DNA of 55,637 bases from Nocardia cerradoensis NBRC 101014. Its GTDB lineage: Bacteria; Actinomycetota; Actinomycetes; Mycobacteriales; Mycobacteriaceae. Under the pieces are notes generated by a model that was not told where the DNA came from, ran no database searches, and saw nothing but the letters and a program-made list of their open reading frames with translations. The stretch spans positions 1-55,637 of the forward strand of contig NZ_BAFW01000130.1 of NCBI RefSeq assembly GCF_000308535.1. Reading direction: 5' to 3'. Shown here in pieces: positions 24,597 to 32,397 of this stretch. Every line of letters begins with the position of its first letter. The first letter of the stretch is position 1. A program made the position numbers and the translations under genes.

Positions 24597-25346
24597 CTAG
24601 ATACCCCTCCAGTGGGGGGCACGCCGCGCAAGGAAGGCCGCAACGCCTTCCGAGGTGTCTCTCGATGACAACGTGGCCGCCATCGCGGCTTCCGTGATCT
24701 CCCACGCACGATCGTCATCTGCTGAATTCAGTTCTTCGAGCGCCGCCAGACTCTCACGTACGGACAACGGCGCGTTGCCTGAAATACGTTGTGCCAGTTC
24801 GACCGCCGCGGTCAGAGCGCTACCCGTTTCGGTCAGCACGTTGACAAAACCCAGTTGATGAGCGCGCTCGGCTGTCAGGGCGTCGCCCGTCAGGAGGAGC
24901 TCTTTGGCGATGTTCAACGGAAGTGCTCGCGCAGTGCGAAAAAGGCCCCCACACGACGCGATGACGCCGCGGCGCGACTCCGGCAATCCGAATACCGCGG
25001 TCGTGGCTGCGACGACCAGATCACAGGCGAGAACCAACTCCATGCCGCCCCCCAGCGCATGACCCTCCACCGCGGCGACGAGCGGCTTGCGACGACGGCG
25101 TCTGATCAGCCCGTACTCGCCACCGCGGGCAGTAGGTTCACCAGAACCGCCGGTGAGATCGGTGCCTGCCGAGAACACCTGGTCGGTGCCCGTCAACACC
25201 GCCACCCACAGGTCCGGATCGTCCTCGAACTCATCGAAAGCCGCGTCGAGCCCAGCCGTCATTTCTCGGTCTATGGCATTTCGCTTCTTCGGCCGGTTCA
25301 TCCGAACAACAAAAACCCGACCATCGCGTTCGCAGTCCACGCTCAT
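24597..25346 (-). CDS. Enoyl-CoA hydratase/isomerase (crotonase)
   Basis: A 249-residue crotonase with Glu103 (LGGGMELVLACD) and Glu123 (FGLPESRRGVIA), so the hydratase catalytic pair is complete. The oxyanion region is FSAGTDLTGG, and the C terminus has the usual EGVAAFLARRAPHW. The start ATG is 16 nt after the stop of the upstream flavoprotein gene; its ribosome site is weak (GGGTG), so reinitiation is likely. It is closely similar in layout to the hydratase at 11052 and is the last gene of the run starting at 34743. Confidence 0.85.
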   Translation of the reverse strand: MSVDCERDGRVFVVRMNRPKKRNAIDREMTAGLDAAFDEFEDDPDLWVAVLTGTDQVFSAGTDLTGGSGEPTARGGEYGLIRRRRRKPLVAAVEGHALGGGMELVLACDLVVAATTAVFGLPESRRGVIASCGGLFRTARALPLNIAKELLLTGDALTAERAHQLGFVNVLTETGSALTAAVELAQRISGNAPLSVRESLAALEELNSADDDRAWEITEAAMAATLSSRDTSEGVAAFLARRAPHWRGI

Positions 25347-25362
25347 ACGACACCCGAAGCCA

Positions 25363-26496
25363 TCAGTCCCCAGTAATTTCCTCGAACTGCGAACTCATTC
25401 GTTGCAGTGTGTCCATGTACTCCTCCACCATCTCGAGCACGATTTCCGCAGCCGGACGCACCTTCGTCATACGGCTTACGACCTGGCCGACCGGGCCACC
25501 GACCAATTCGTGGACACCGGCGCGGCGGGCTCGTGCGGTCGCGTCGGCGAACAGCATGTATTGCAACGGCATCGGCAGGGCACCTGGTCCCTTGGGGTCG
25601 TCCCATGCTTCTGTCCACGGAGTACGAATCTGGCGATTGAACTTTCCTGTCTGCGATTTGGACCGCACCGTGTCGGTGGAGTTCATCTCGATCAGGCGGT
25701 CCAACTGCCATTGTTCGGCAGGGGCTTCACGGCAAGCGAGCCAGATCGAACCGGTCCATACGCCCTGTGCGCCGAGAGCCATCGCAGCCGCCATCTGCCG
25801 ACCCGATCCGATCCCTCCGGCCGCGAGCACGGGGACGTCACCGACGGCATCGACGACATCCGGGGTGAGCACCATCGATCCGATCTCTCCGGTATGCGCA
25901 GCAGCTTCGTACGATTGAGCGATGATCACGTCGACCCCGAGGTCGACATTGCGCACCGCCTGATGCGGCTTACCGACGAGCGCACCGATTTTCGTACCGC
26001 TCTCGTGTGCGCGTTCGACGAGCCAGGCCGGCGGCGGGCCCAGCGCGCTGACGATCAGGCTGTTCCGATGACTGAGGACGACCTCGATCTGGTCGTGTCC
26101 GCCTGCGGCTGTCAATCCCTCTGTTGCCCAGCCGTGCTGCTGCCCATCTGTATCGGGCAACTGCGGTACGTTGTAACGCTGCAGAATCTCCTCGGCATAT
26201 TGGCGATGCTCTGCCGGAATCATGTCCTCCAGCTGCGAGTGAACCTGACCGACGTCGTTCAGACCGGCCTCCCGGTCCGCAGTGCTCACCGGCGCGACGA
26301 TATCGACACCGTAGGGCTTCCCGCCGCTGTGTTCCTCGAGCCATCGCAATTCGACATCGATTTCGTCGGGCGACATCGCGAGGATGCCGAGCACGCCCAT
26401 TCCGCCCGCCCGCGATACCGCCGCGACCACGTCGCGGCAATGACTGAAAGCGAAAATCGGGTACTCGATTCCGAGTTCGCGACACAATTTATTCAT
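25363..26496 (-). CDS. Nitronate monooxygenase (2-nitropropane dioxygenase)-like FMN protein
   Basis: A 377-residue TIM-barrel flavoprotein. The phosphate-binding motifs are AAGGIGSGRQMAAAMALGAQ and GVWTGSIWL, and the segment QSYEAAAHTGEIGSMVLTPD is typical of the family. Proven members oxidise nitronates, but many relatives in CoA-ester operons are FMN-dependent oxidoreductases acting on unsaturated substrates. Because this island has no acyl-CoA dehydrogenase, an oxidoreductase role is worth considering. GGAAGGAACC precedes the ATG. It lies 27 nt from the small gene upstream and 16 nt from the hydratase downstream. Confidence 0.8.
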   Translation of the reverse strand: MNKLCRELGIEYPIFAFSHCRDVVAAVSRAGGMGVLGILAMSPDEIDVELRWLEEHSGGKPYGVDIVAPVSTADREAGLNDVGQVHSQLEDMIPAEHRQYAEEILQRYNVPQLPDTDGQQHGWATEGLTAAGGHDQIEVVLSHRNSLIVSALGPPPAWLVERAHESGTKIGALVGKPHQAVRNVDLGVDVIIAQSYEAAAHTGEIGSMVLTPDVVDAVGDVPVLAAGGIGSGRQMAAAMALGAQGVWTGSIWLACREAPAEQWQLDRLIEMNSTDTVRSKSQTGKFNRQIRTPWTEAWDDPKGPGALPMPLQYMLFADATARARRAGVHELVGGPVGQVVSRMTKVRPAAEIVLEMVEEYMDTLQRMSSQFEEITGD

Positions 26497-26523
26497 CTTG
26501 GTTCCTTCCGTCCGGATCGGCTG

Positions 26524-26823
26524 TCAGTCCGAGGCCGGCAGGGGTTTGGCGGCCTTGATCGACAGGACTTGTTCCCCCACGCTGAGAGGGCCCAGTCCTG
26601 GCTTGGTGCAGAGCAGTTCAAGGCTGCCGGTGTCGTCGCTGTAGCGCTTTCCGATCAGCAGCACGTCCCCGCCGGCGGTCGAGGTTGCCGAAAGCGGGGT
26701 GCCCTCGGGCACCATCGGCTCACCGGCACACCGCAGATCGACCGCCCCGCTCGGCGCGCGAACGACGATGATCTGGGCTCCGGACACCGCGCTGTTCAAT
26801 TTGAGTCCCGGTCGCAATTCCAT
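26524..26823 (-). CDS. Conserved hypothetical protein of about 100 residues, paralogue B
   Basis: A 99-residue relative of the protein at 19281-19589, with shared blocks described there (VDLRCAGEPM, LIGKRYSDDTGSLELLCTKPG, AKPLPASD). Here two cysteines are visible (Cys32 and one in LLCTKPG), of which only the first is shared. The family is not recognised. AAAGGACA lies 6 nt before the ATG. The gene is tightly packed, 15 nt after the MaoC-like hydratase and 27 nt before the flavoprotein, so it should be translated from the long operon. Confidence 0.65.
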   Translation of the reverse strand: MELRPGLKLNSAVSGAQIIVVRAPSGAVDLRCAGEPMVPEGTPLSATSTAGGDVLLIGKRYSDDTGSLELLCTKPGLGPLSVGEQVLSIKAAKPLPASD

Positions 26824-26838
26824 GTCTTGTCCTTTCGA

Positions 26839-27966
26839 TCAGCTGTAGATGCCTGGGGGCGTATCGGCGGTAGGCGCGAACAGCAGGCTGTCGGCCGGAA
26901 CCGAACCGCGTTCGGGCAGTTTCACTGTGGCTTCGCCGCTGGCTGTGACCACGTCGGCATGGTTTACGTTCTCAACGGCCACATCGGCGAGGAAGTCAGT
27001 GCCGCTGCGGTACGTGCGAAGTACCGTGCCGCGCACGGTGTTGGTGTCGCCGACCAAATTCGGCCGACGTAACCGCGCCTCCATACGAACGAGGGTCCCG
27101 TCATCGCCCATCCAATCGGTGACCGCCTGGGTAAGCCAGCAGATCCGTTGTGGGCCATAGTCGAAGGATGCGGCTTGTGCCCGCGCCGCACGGGCATACT
27201 CAGGGTCGGCGCGTCCACCCGCCCCCATGTCGATCGTGCCCTCGTCGACCTGCTGGGATCGGTGCGCCGCCAGCGCCGCATGGGAAAACAGGTACAGCTC
27301 GGTCGTGGTGTAGGTGCCCTTCGGCAAATCAGGAATCGCGTCCCCGGCCGAAACAGTGTCCCAGTACCGAGGTTCCCCACCGCGGCGAGTGCGCTGCCAC
27401 ACCAATGGATCGGGTGCCACCCTCGGCTTGACGACATCCACCGGTGCCGATTCCACACCGGTACCCGGGTTGGCGAATCGCAACATGTTGTTCGTCAGCT
27501 TCGCGATCAGCTCGCCCCTCGAATTCCAGTACTCGGTAGTTCCGGTGCAGATCAGCGCTTCTCCGGCCTGCCGCATCGTCGTCCGCCGGATATCGGTCGG
27601 TGTCTGAATGCTGCGGACTCGATCGCCCAGCCATACCGGCCGATACCACTCCACCGTTGCACCGAGGTACAGGATTGTCAGATCTCGCATCGAGACGTCC
27701 GACGCCGGAATGTGTCCCCAGATCGAGGCATTCGCTCCGAAGTCTATGGAGAAAAGAAAGCCGGGCGGCGCGACGAGGCTGTGGAAAGGCCCGGCGTCTG
27801 CGTACGCCGGGTCCTTGAACAGCGGATTGTAGTCTCCCGCACCTTCGGCATAGCGGGCGAGCCATTCCTCGCTGACGGTCCGCCACGGCCGTTGCGGCGG
27901 GATGGGCTTGCCCAGACCGGCTTTGTACGCGGCTTCGAATTCATCGAGTGTGGTGATCTTCGCCAT
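26839..27966 (-). CDS. MaoC-like double-hotdog enoyl-CoA hydratase
   Basis: A 375-residue protein with two hotdog-type halves. The first has WLARYAEGAGDYNPLFKDPAYA and VAPPGFLFS, typical of FAS1-type dehydratase/MaoC N-terminal domains. The second half has the LTQAVTDWMGDDGTLVRMEARLRRPNLVGDT pattern, with strands for thioester binding. These proteins hydrate 2-enoyl-CoAs, often bulky ones such as steroid side chains. AAAGGGAC precedes the ATG. It lies 54 nt from the P450 gene upstream. Confidence 0.75.
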   Translation of the reverse strand: MAKITTLDEFEAAYKAGLGKPIPPQRPWRTVSEEWLARYAEGAGDYNPLFKDPAYADAGPFHSLVAPPGFLFSIDFGANASIWGHIPASDVSMRDLTILYLGATVEWYRPVWLGDRVRSIQTPTDIRRTTMRQAGEALICTGTTEYWNSRGELIAKLTNNMLRFANPGTGVESAPVDVVKPRVAPDPLVWQRTRRGGEPRYWDTVSAGDAIPDLPKGTYTTTELYLFSHAALAAHRSQQVDEGTIDMGAGGRADPEYARAARAQAASFDYGPQRICWLTQAVTDWMGDDGTLVRMEARLRRPNLVGDTNTVRGTVLRTYRSGTDFLADVAVENVNHADVVTASGEATVKLPERGSVPADSLLFAPTADTPPGIYS

Positions 27967-28020
27967 CAGTGTCCCTTTCGGCAGTAGCGCCGCATGTCGG
28001 TCATTTCTTTGTGCATGGCG

Positions 28021-29238
28021 TCACCAGGCAATCGGTAGGACGGCCATACCAGCAGTGAGGTACTCGGTGGCAAATTCGGGATCTCCGCACAGAGTTACTT
28101 CGGGAAGGCGCCGAAAGAGCGCGCTCAGAGCTACTTGCATCTCCATCCTTGCCAGCGGCGCGCCGAGGCAGTGGTGCATGCCGTGACTCAACGTCAATTG
28201 CGGATTGACTGATCGGGTAACGTCGAAGGCGGCAGCGTTTTCGAAAACCGCCGGATCATGATTTGCGCCGGCGGGATCGATCATGACGGCCTCGCCCTTC
28301 TTGATCAGTATTCCGTCGATTTCGACGTCATCCGCCGCAACGAACGGCGGAAATCCACCACCTCCCGCACGCTCCCTTCCGATGGCAAATTGGCCGTGCC
28401 GCAGCACTTCTTCGACCGTAGTACCGACCGTGCCATCGATATCGGAAAGAAACGCGCGCAGCTGGTCAGGATGGCGAAGAAGTGCAAGGACGCCAAGGTT
28501 TATAAAATTGGCAGTGTTATCGAAACCGCCGACGATGAGCAGCATCGCGATCGGGAGGATTTCCTCGTCTGTCAGAGAATCATCGACGTCCCGTGCCTGC
28601 GCCAACGCGCTGAGTAGATCGTCTCGTGGTTCGGCACGGCGGGCAGCTATCAACTCCGCCAAGTACCCATGCAACTGCGTCACAGCTTCGAGGATTTCGG
28701 CCTCACCCATTCCCGAAGTGGCCAACGTGGCCTTGCTCCACTCGATGAATCTCTCGCGGTCGGAGGCCGGGACTCCCAGAAGATCGCCGATGACTCGAAT
28801 CGGGAGGGGGAGCGAAAAGTGCTCGACAAGATTCGCCGGCGCACCGCATGCGATCATCTCGTCCAGAAGTTGGTCGGCGAGGATCTCTGTACTCTCTCGA
28901 AGTCTGCGGACTCGCCCAGGGGTGAAGGCTTTGGCCACCAATTTGCGCAGCCTACTGTGCTCCGGCGGGTCTGCGAATTGCAGGGTCGTTTTCAGAAAAT
29001 CTGGAAAGTGGACGAAGTACGGCGTTTCCTGCTCGCCCCGCGCGAATGGCCCCCGCACGAACTTTCGGTTCTCCAACATCTGCTTTGCCGCGTGGTGGCG
29101 GTGGATCACCCAGGCCTCGCCCCCGATCGGCATGGTCACCTTCGTCATCGGGCGTTCTTCGGCGACCCGCTGGAGGGCGGCAACAGCGTCGTCGGATGGG
29201 ACCGGTGGAAATGGATAGCGTGCAGTTGTCTCTGTCAT
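28021..29238 (-). CDS. Cytochrome P450
   Basis: A 405-residue soluble bacterial P450. The heme thiolate is Cys357 in LSHGMHHCLGAPLAR, where the usual leading Phe of FxxGxxxC is Leu. The ExxR motif is Glu277-Arg280 (EEVLRH). The I-helix motif reads IVGGFDNTAN (235-244): Asp240 is the acid, but the usual catalytic Thr is Asn241, which can change proton delivery and the reaction outcome. No ferredoxin or ferredoxin reductase is visible in the window, so electrons must come from elsewhere. GGAGAGG precedes the ATG. Confidence 0.9.
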   Translation of the reverse strand: MTETTARYPFPPVPSDDAVAALQRVAEERPMTKVTMPIGGEAWVIHRHHAAKQMLENRKFVRGPFARGEQETPYFVHFPDFLKTTLQFADPPEHSRLRKLVAKAFTPGRVRRLRESTEILADQLLDEMIACGAPANLVEHFSLPLPIRVIGDLLGVPASDRERFIEWSKATLATSGMGEAEILEAVTQLHGYLAELIAARRAEPRDDLLSALAQARDVDDSLTDEEILPIAMLLIVGGFDNTANFINLGVLALLRHPDQLRAFLSDIDGTVGTTVEEVLRHGQFAIGRERAGGGGFPPFVAADDVEIDGILIKKGEAVMIDPAGANHDPAVFENAAAFDVTRSVNPQLTLSHGMHHCLGAPLARMEMQVALSALFRRLPEVTLCGDPEFATEYLTAGMAVLPIAW

Positions 29239-29323
29239 CGGCCTCTCCAGCTTCGATATTCGGAACCGATCAACTCGTGCGGGATCTCGACCCGTGAGCG
29301 GGACCTGGCCACCGATGCGCTGG

Positions 29324-30223
29324 TCACGACACAGCCTCTCTCGGGAGCATCAGCGGCTCGGGAGTGAACTCACCGACGTGCAAAATTTCATCGAGGCGGT
29401 CGGCCACGATCTCCGGCGTCAATTCGGCGTCCGTAATTCCACGGGTGTACCCGAAGGCGATCCGGCGCACCCTTCCGCCCGCGACGCTCAACGCCTCGCC
29501 CGAGAGAGTGCACCTCTCATGCGCGAGGTATGCCGCTACCGGCGCCACCAACCGCGGCGGCATCGACTCCCGCATCTGGGCGGCCATGCCCGGCGGCAGC
29601 GCGTCGGTAGCAAGCTCGACCATGCGGGTTCCTGCGCCGGGGGCGATGGCGTTGACCTTGATCCCGTCGGCGTGACCAGCTACGGCTAGATTCCGTGTCA
29701 GACCGAACACGGCCCCCTTGGCCGCTCCGTAGTGCACCATGTCGGGAACGCCGAGCATCGCGCCGGAGATGGTGTTCACGATTCGACCGCGCTTCGAGGC
29801 CGCCAAGTGTGGCCATGCAGCCTGGGATACGAACAAACTGCCGAAGTAATGCACATCCTGAAAGCTCCGGCATTCCGCCTCGGTGATGTCGTGTAGCGAA
29901 CGGACCGAATAGATGCCTGCGTTGTTCACGACCGCGTCCAGCTTGCCGAACGATGCGATCGCCGTTTCCACGATCGCGCGTGCACCCTGTTCGGTCGCGA
30001 CCGACGCGGTCGACGCAACTGCACGTCCGCCCGAAGCAGTAATGGCCTCGACCACTTCGCCGGCCGGGTCAGCGCCCTGCAGACTCCCGTCGACCGCCCC
30101 ACCGGTGTCATTGACGACAACCGCTGCTCCCCGATCGGCAAGCAGTTCGGCGTGCGCCCTGCCGATTCCGCGGCCCGCGCCGGTCACGATCACGACGTAA
30201 TCGGAAAAGTCCAGTTGTGCCAT
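29324..30223 (-). CDS. Short-chain dehydrogenase/reductase (17-beta-HSD4/MFE-type)
   Basis: A 299-residue SDR. It has the cofactor motif TGAGRGIG, NNAG, and a catalytic Ser-Tyr-Lys set (NTISGAMLG, MVHYGAAKGA). The ~45-residue C-terminal extension (TDAELTPEIVADRLDEIL) is characteristic of SDRs related to the dehydrogenase part of peroxisomal multifunctional enzyme. That suggests a 3-hydroxyacyl-CoA dehydrogenase. The ATG at 30223 has GGAG and AAGG upstream; the frame running to 30448 overlaps the racemase gene and is not family-like. Confidence 0.8.
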   Translation of the reverse strand: MAQLDFSDYVVIVTGAGRGIGRAHAELLADRGAAVVVNDTGGAVDGSLQGADPAGEVVEAITASGGRAVASTASVATEQGARAIVETAIASFGKLDAVVNNAGIYSVRSLHDITEAECRSFQDVHYFGSLFVSQAAWPHLAASKRGRIVNTISGAMLGVPDMVHYGAAKGAVFGLTRNLAVAGHADGIKVNAIAPGAGTRMVELATDALPPGMAAQMRESMPPRLVAPVAAYLAHERCTLSGEALSVAGGRVRRIAFGYTRGITDAELTPEIVADRLDEILHVGEFTPEPLMLPREAVS

Positions 30224-30257
30224 GAGCCTTACTCCACATCCTCGTTCATGGGCTCGT

Positions 30258-31394
30258 TCACGACGCAATTCCGTCCTGACGCGTAGCAGCAACTTCGTCG
30301 GGTGATAGACCGAGCTCAGCGAGAATCGCGTCGGTGTCCGCCCCGATGGCGGGCGCGGGACGCGGATCGGAGCGCGGATGGTGTCCGAACCGCGGCGCGG
30401 GCGCTGGATGCGGACGGCCCGCAACCTCCAGGAACCCGTTGCGCGCAACGTAATGAGGGTGGGTAACCGCCTCGGCCGGGCTCAAGACCGGACTGACGCA
30501 TGTGTCGATGTCCGCGAATATCTCTGTCCACTCGGCTCGGGTGCGAGAGGCGAAGCGTGCTGCGATCGCCGCCCGTAACGCGGGCCAGCCGGCACGGTCC
30601 ATTTGCTGATCAGGGTCGATGTCTTCGAGTTCGAGACCCTTCAACAGTCCCCGGTAGAAGGCGGGCTCCAACGCCCCCACAGCGACATACTCACCGTCGG
30701 CGGTGGGATAGACCGCGTAGAAGGGAGCACCGGAGTCGATGAGGTTGGTGCCTCGCTCTCCCCAGCGGCCGCTGACCGCGTGCGCATAGAAAGGGGCCAT
30801 CAAAACCGCGACACTGTCGACCATTGCGGCATCGATGACCTGTCCGACACCGGAGGCTCTCACAGCATTCAGCGCACAAGCGATACCGAAGGCGAGCATC
30901 ATTCCACCGCTGCCGTCCGCCACCAGATTCAACGGCGGCACCGGCGGACCGCCCGCGGAACCGATCGCATGCAACGCACCCGACAAGGCGAGGTAATTGA
31001 TGTCGTGCCCCGCCGCCGCGGCCAGCGGACCCTGCTGTCCCCAACCGGTCATCCGCCCATAGACGAGTCGAGGTTGCCGTTCCAAACACACTGTCGGTCC
31101 GATGCCGAGTCGTTCGGCGACACCGGGTCGGTAGCCCTCGATCAGCACATCCGCGTTCTCCACCATCCGCAGGAACAGCTCGACACCTCGCTGGTCCTTG
31201 AGGTTGAGGCCGATCGAACGCCGCCCGCGCCCCAGAATGTCATCAGCAGGGTCGGGGACGGACCATGCCAACCCGGCGGGACGGTCGATTCGGATGATGT
31301 TCGCACCCAAATCGGCCAGCATCATCCCAGCCAGCGGAGTAGGACCCTGGCCTGCGAGTTCCAAGACCCGAATGCCGGCGAGCGGGCCGTTCAC
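30258..31394 (-). CDS. Alpha-methylacyl-CoA racemase (CaiB/BaiF family)
   Basis: A 378-residue member of the class III CoA-transferase fold with racemase signatures. GHDINYLALSG gives His130 and Asp131, and LVADGSGGMMLAF gives Asp160. These correspond to the acid-base residues of the mycobacterial enzyme (His126 and Asp156). The reaction is interconversion of R- and S-2-methylacyl-CoAs, needed for branched side chains such as those of sterols. The start is a GTG behind GGGAGG. It lies between the lactonase and SDR genes in the long operon. Confidence 0.85.
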   Translation of the reverse strand: MNGPLAGIRVLELAGQGPTPLAGMMLADLGANIIRIDRPAGLAWSVPDPADDILGRGRRSIGLNLKDQRGVELFLRMVENADVLIEGYRPGVAERLGIGPTVCLERQPRLVYGRMTGWGQQGPLAAAAGHDINYLALSGALHAIGSAGGPPVPPLNLVADGSGGMMLAFGIACALNAVRASGVGQVIDAAMVDSVAVLMAPFYAHAVSGRWGERGTNLIDSGAPFYAVYPTADGEYVAVGALEPAFYRGLLKGLELEDIDPDQQMDRAGWPALRAAIAARFASRTRAEWTEIFADIDTCVSPVLSPAEAVTHPHYVARNGFLEVAGRPHPAPAPRFGHHPRSDPRPAPAIGADTDAILAELGLSPDEVAATRQDGIAS

Positions 31395-31463
31395 GCGTGC
31401 ACCTCCCGTACCCTCGAGAATGCGGGATGACCATGGATCTTCATTGCAGTTCCCGTCGCATCC

Positions 31464-32369
31464 TCAGGGCCGTGCGGCACCGGCCGAAATGGGCACCGGC
31501 GCAGTCCAAATCGAGCCCAGCCCTTCGTCGACCGACTTCGCGAAATCCATGACCTCGAAACCGCAGCAGATATAGAGAGTGCGGCGGTCGACCCCACCCA
31601 GACCACATGCGGTCGAGACACCCGCTTCAGCCGCCGGCGGGCGCACCTCATGGGTTATGACACCGCCTTCGAGGACGCGGATCACACGCCCCGCCGCCGC
31701 GAGACCGGCCCATACAGCGCCCTCTTCGTCCAAGCAGAGTCCATCGGGGTAGGTGTCGGGGCCCACGTCCGCGAATGTGCGGCGCCCGCTCAACGTGCCA
31801 TCCCCTGCGATATCCAATGCAGTGATCCGGCTGATATAGGTCTCCGCCGTTACCAGAGTGCCCCCGTCGGCGGTGATCGCAATTCCGTTGGCGCCCATGA
31901 AGAGTCCAGCCTCATCACCGACCCGCGCGCTGCCGTCGGGCTCGATGATGAGCAGTGGGGAGTCCTTGGGGCTCTCGCCGGCGAACAGGTCGAATCCGAG
32001 CTGGGTCACGTACACACGTCCGGCCGTGTCGACCACCATGTCGTTGATCGGACTTATGGCCAGTTCCCGCAGGTCCGCGTACACGCTGGTCGTGTTGCCG
32101 TCGTGCACCAATATCAATCGCTCGAACATCGAATTGATCAACAGCCGCCCGTCCGGCAGGAAGCCGATACCCGATGCGACAATTCGCTGCCCTTCGGGCG
32201 CTTGGCGATCCGACAGATCGACCACCGTGGTGGCGTCACCGTCCGGGCCGACGGTGACGACCCGGGCGCTGTACAAATCCGTGAAATAGAATTTTCCGTT
32301 GTGCCACCGCGGGCTCTCGGTCCAGCTGAATCCGGACGACAGCCGGGTCGGCGTGATTTCCGTAGTCAT
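31464..32369 (-). CDS. SMP-30/gluconolactonase-like hydrolase
   Basis: A 301-residue six-bladed beta-propeller protein. The metal ligands expected in the family are visible: Glu in SWTESPRWHNG, Asn in ISPINDMVVD and Asp in TYPDGLCLDEEG. It probably opens a lactone with Ca or Zn. A lactone made by the Baeyer-Villiger monooxygenase or by ring chemistry is an attractive but unproved substrate. The ATG at 32369 follows GGAG by 9 nt; an ATG at 32378 abuts the ribosome site and is less likely. It is 28 nt downstream of the two-domain CoA-transferase gene. Confidence 0.8.
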   Translation of the reverse strand: MTTEITPTRLSSGFSWTESPRWHNGKFYFTDLYSARVVTVGPDGDATTVVDLSDRQAPEGQRIVASGIGFLPDGRLLINSMFERLILVHDGNTTSVYADLRELAISPINDMVVDTAGRVYVTQLGFDLFAGESPKDSPLLIIEPDGSARVGDEAGLFMGANGIAITADGGTLVTAETYISRITALDIAGDGTLSGRRTFADVGPDTYPDGLCLDEEGAVWAGLAAAGRVIRVLEGGVITHEVRPPAAEAGVSTACGLGGVDRRTLYICCGFEVMDFAKSVDEGLGSIWTAPVPISAGAARP

Positions 32370-32397
32370 GCAGCGCATCTCCTTTGATCGCGGGTGG

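Noticed and set aside
25087..27072. 661-codon plus-strand frame
   Set aside because: Antisense to four well-supported minus-strand genes (hydratase, flavoprotein, small protein, MaoC) and without recognisable motifs.
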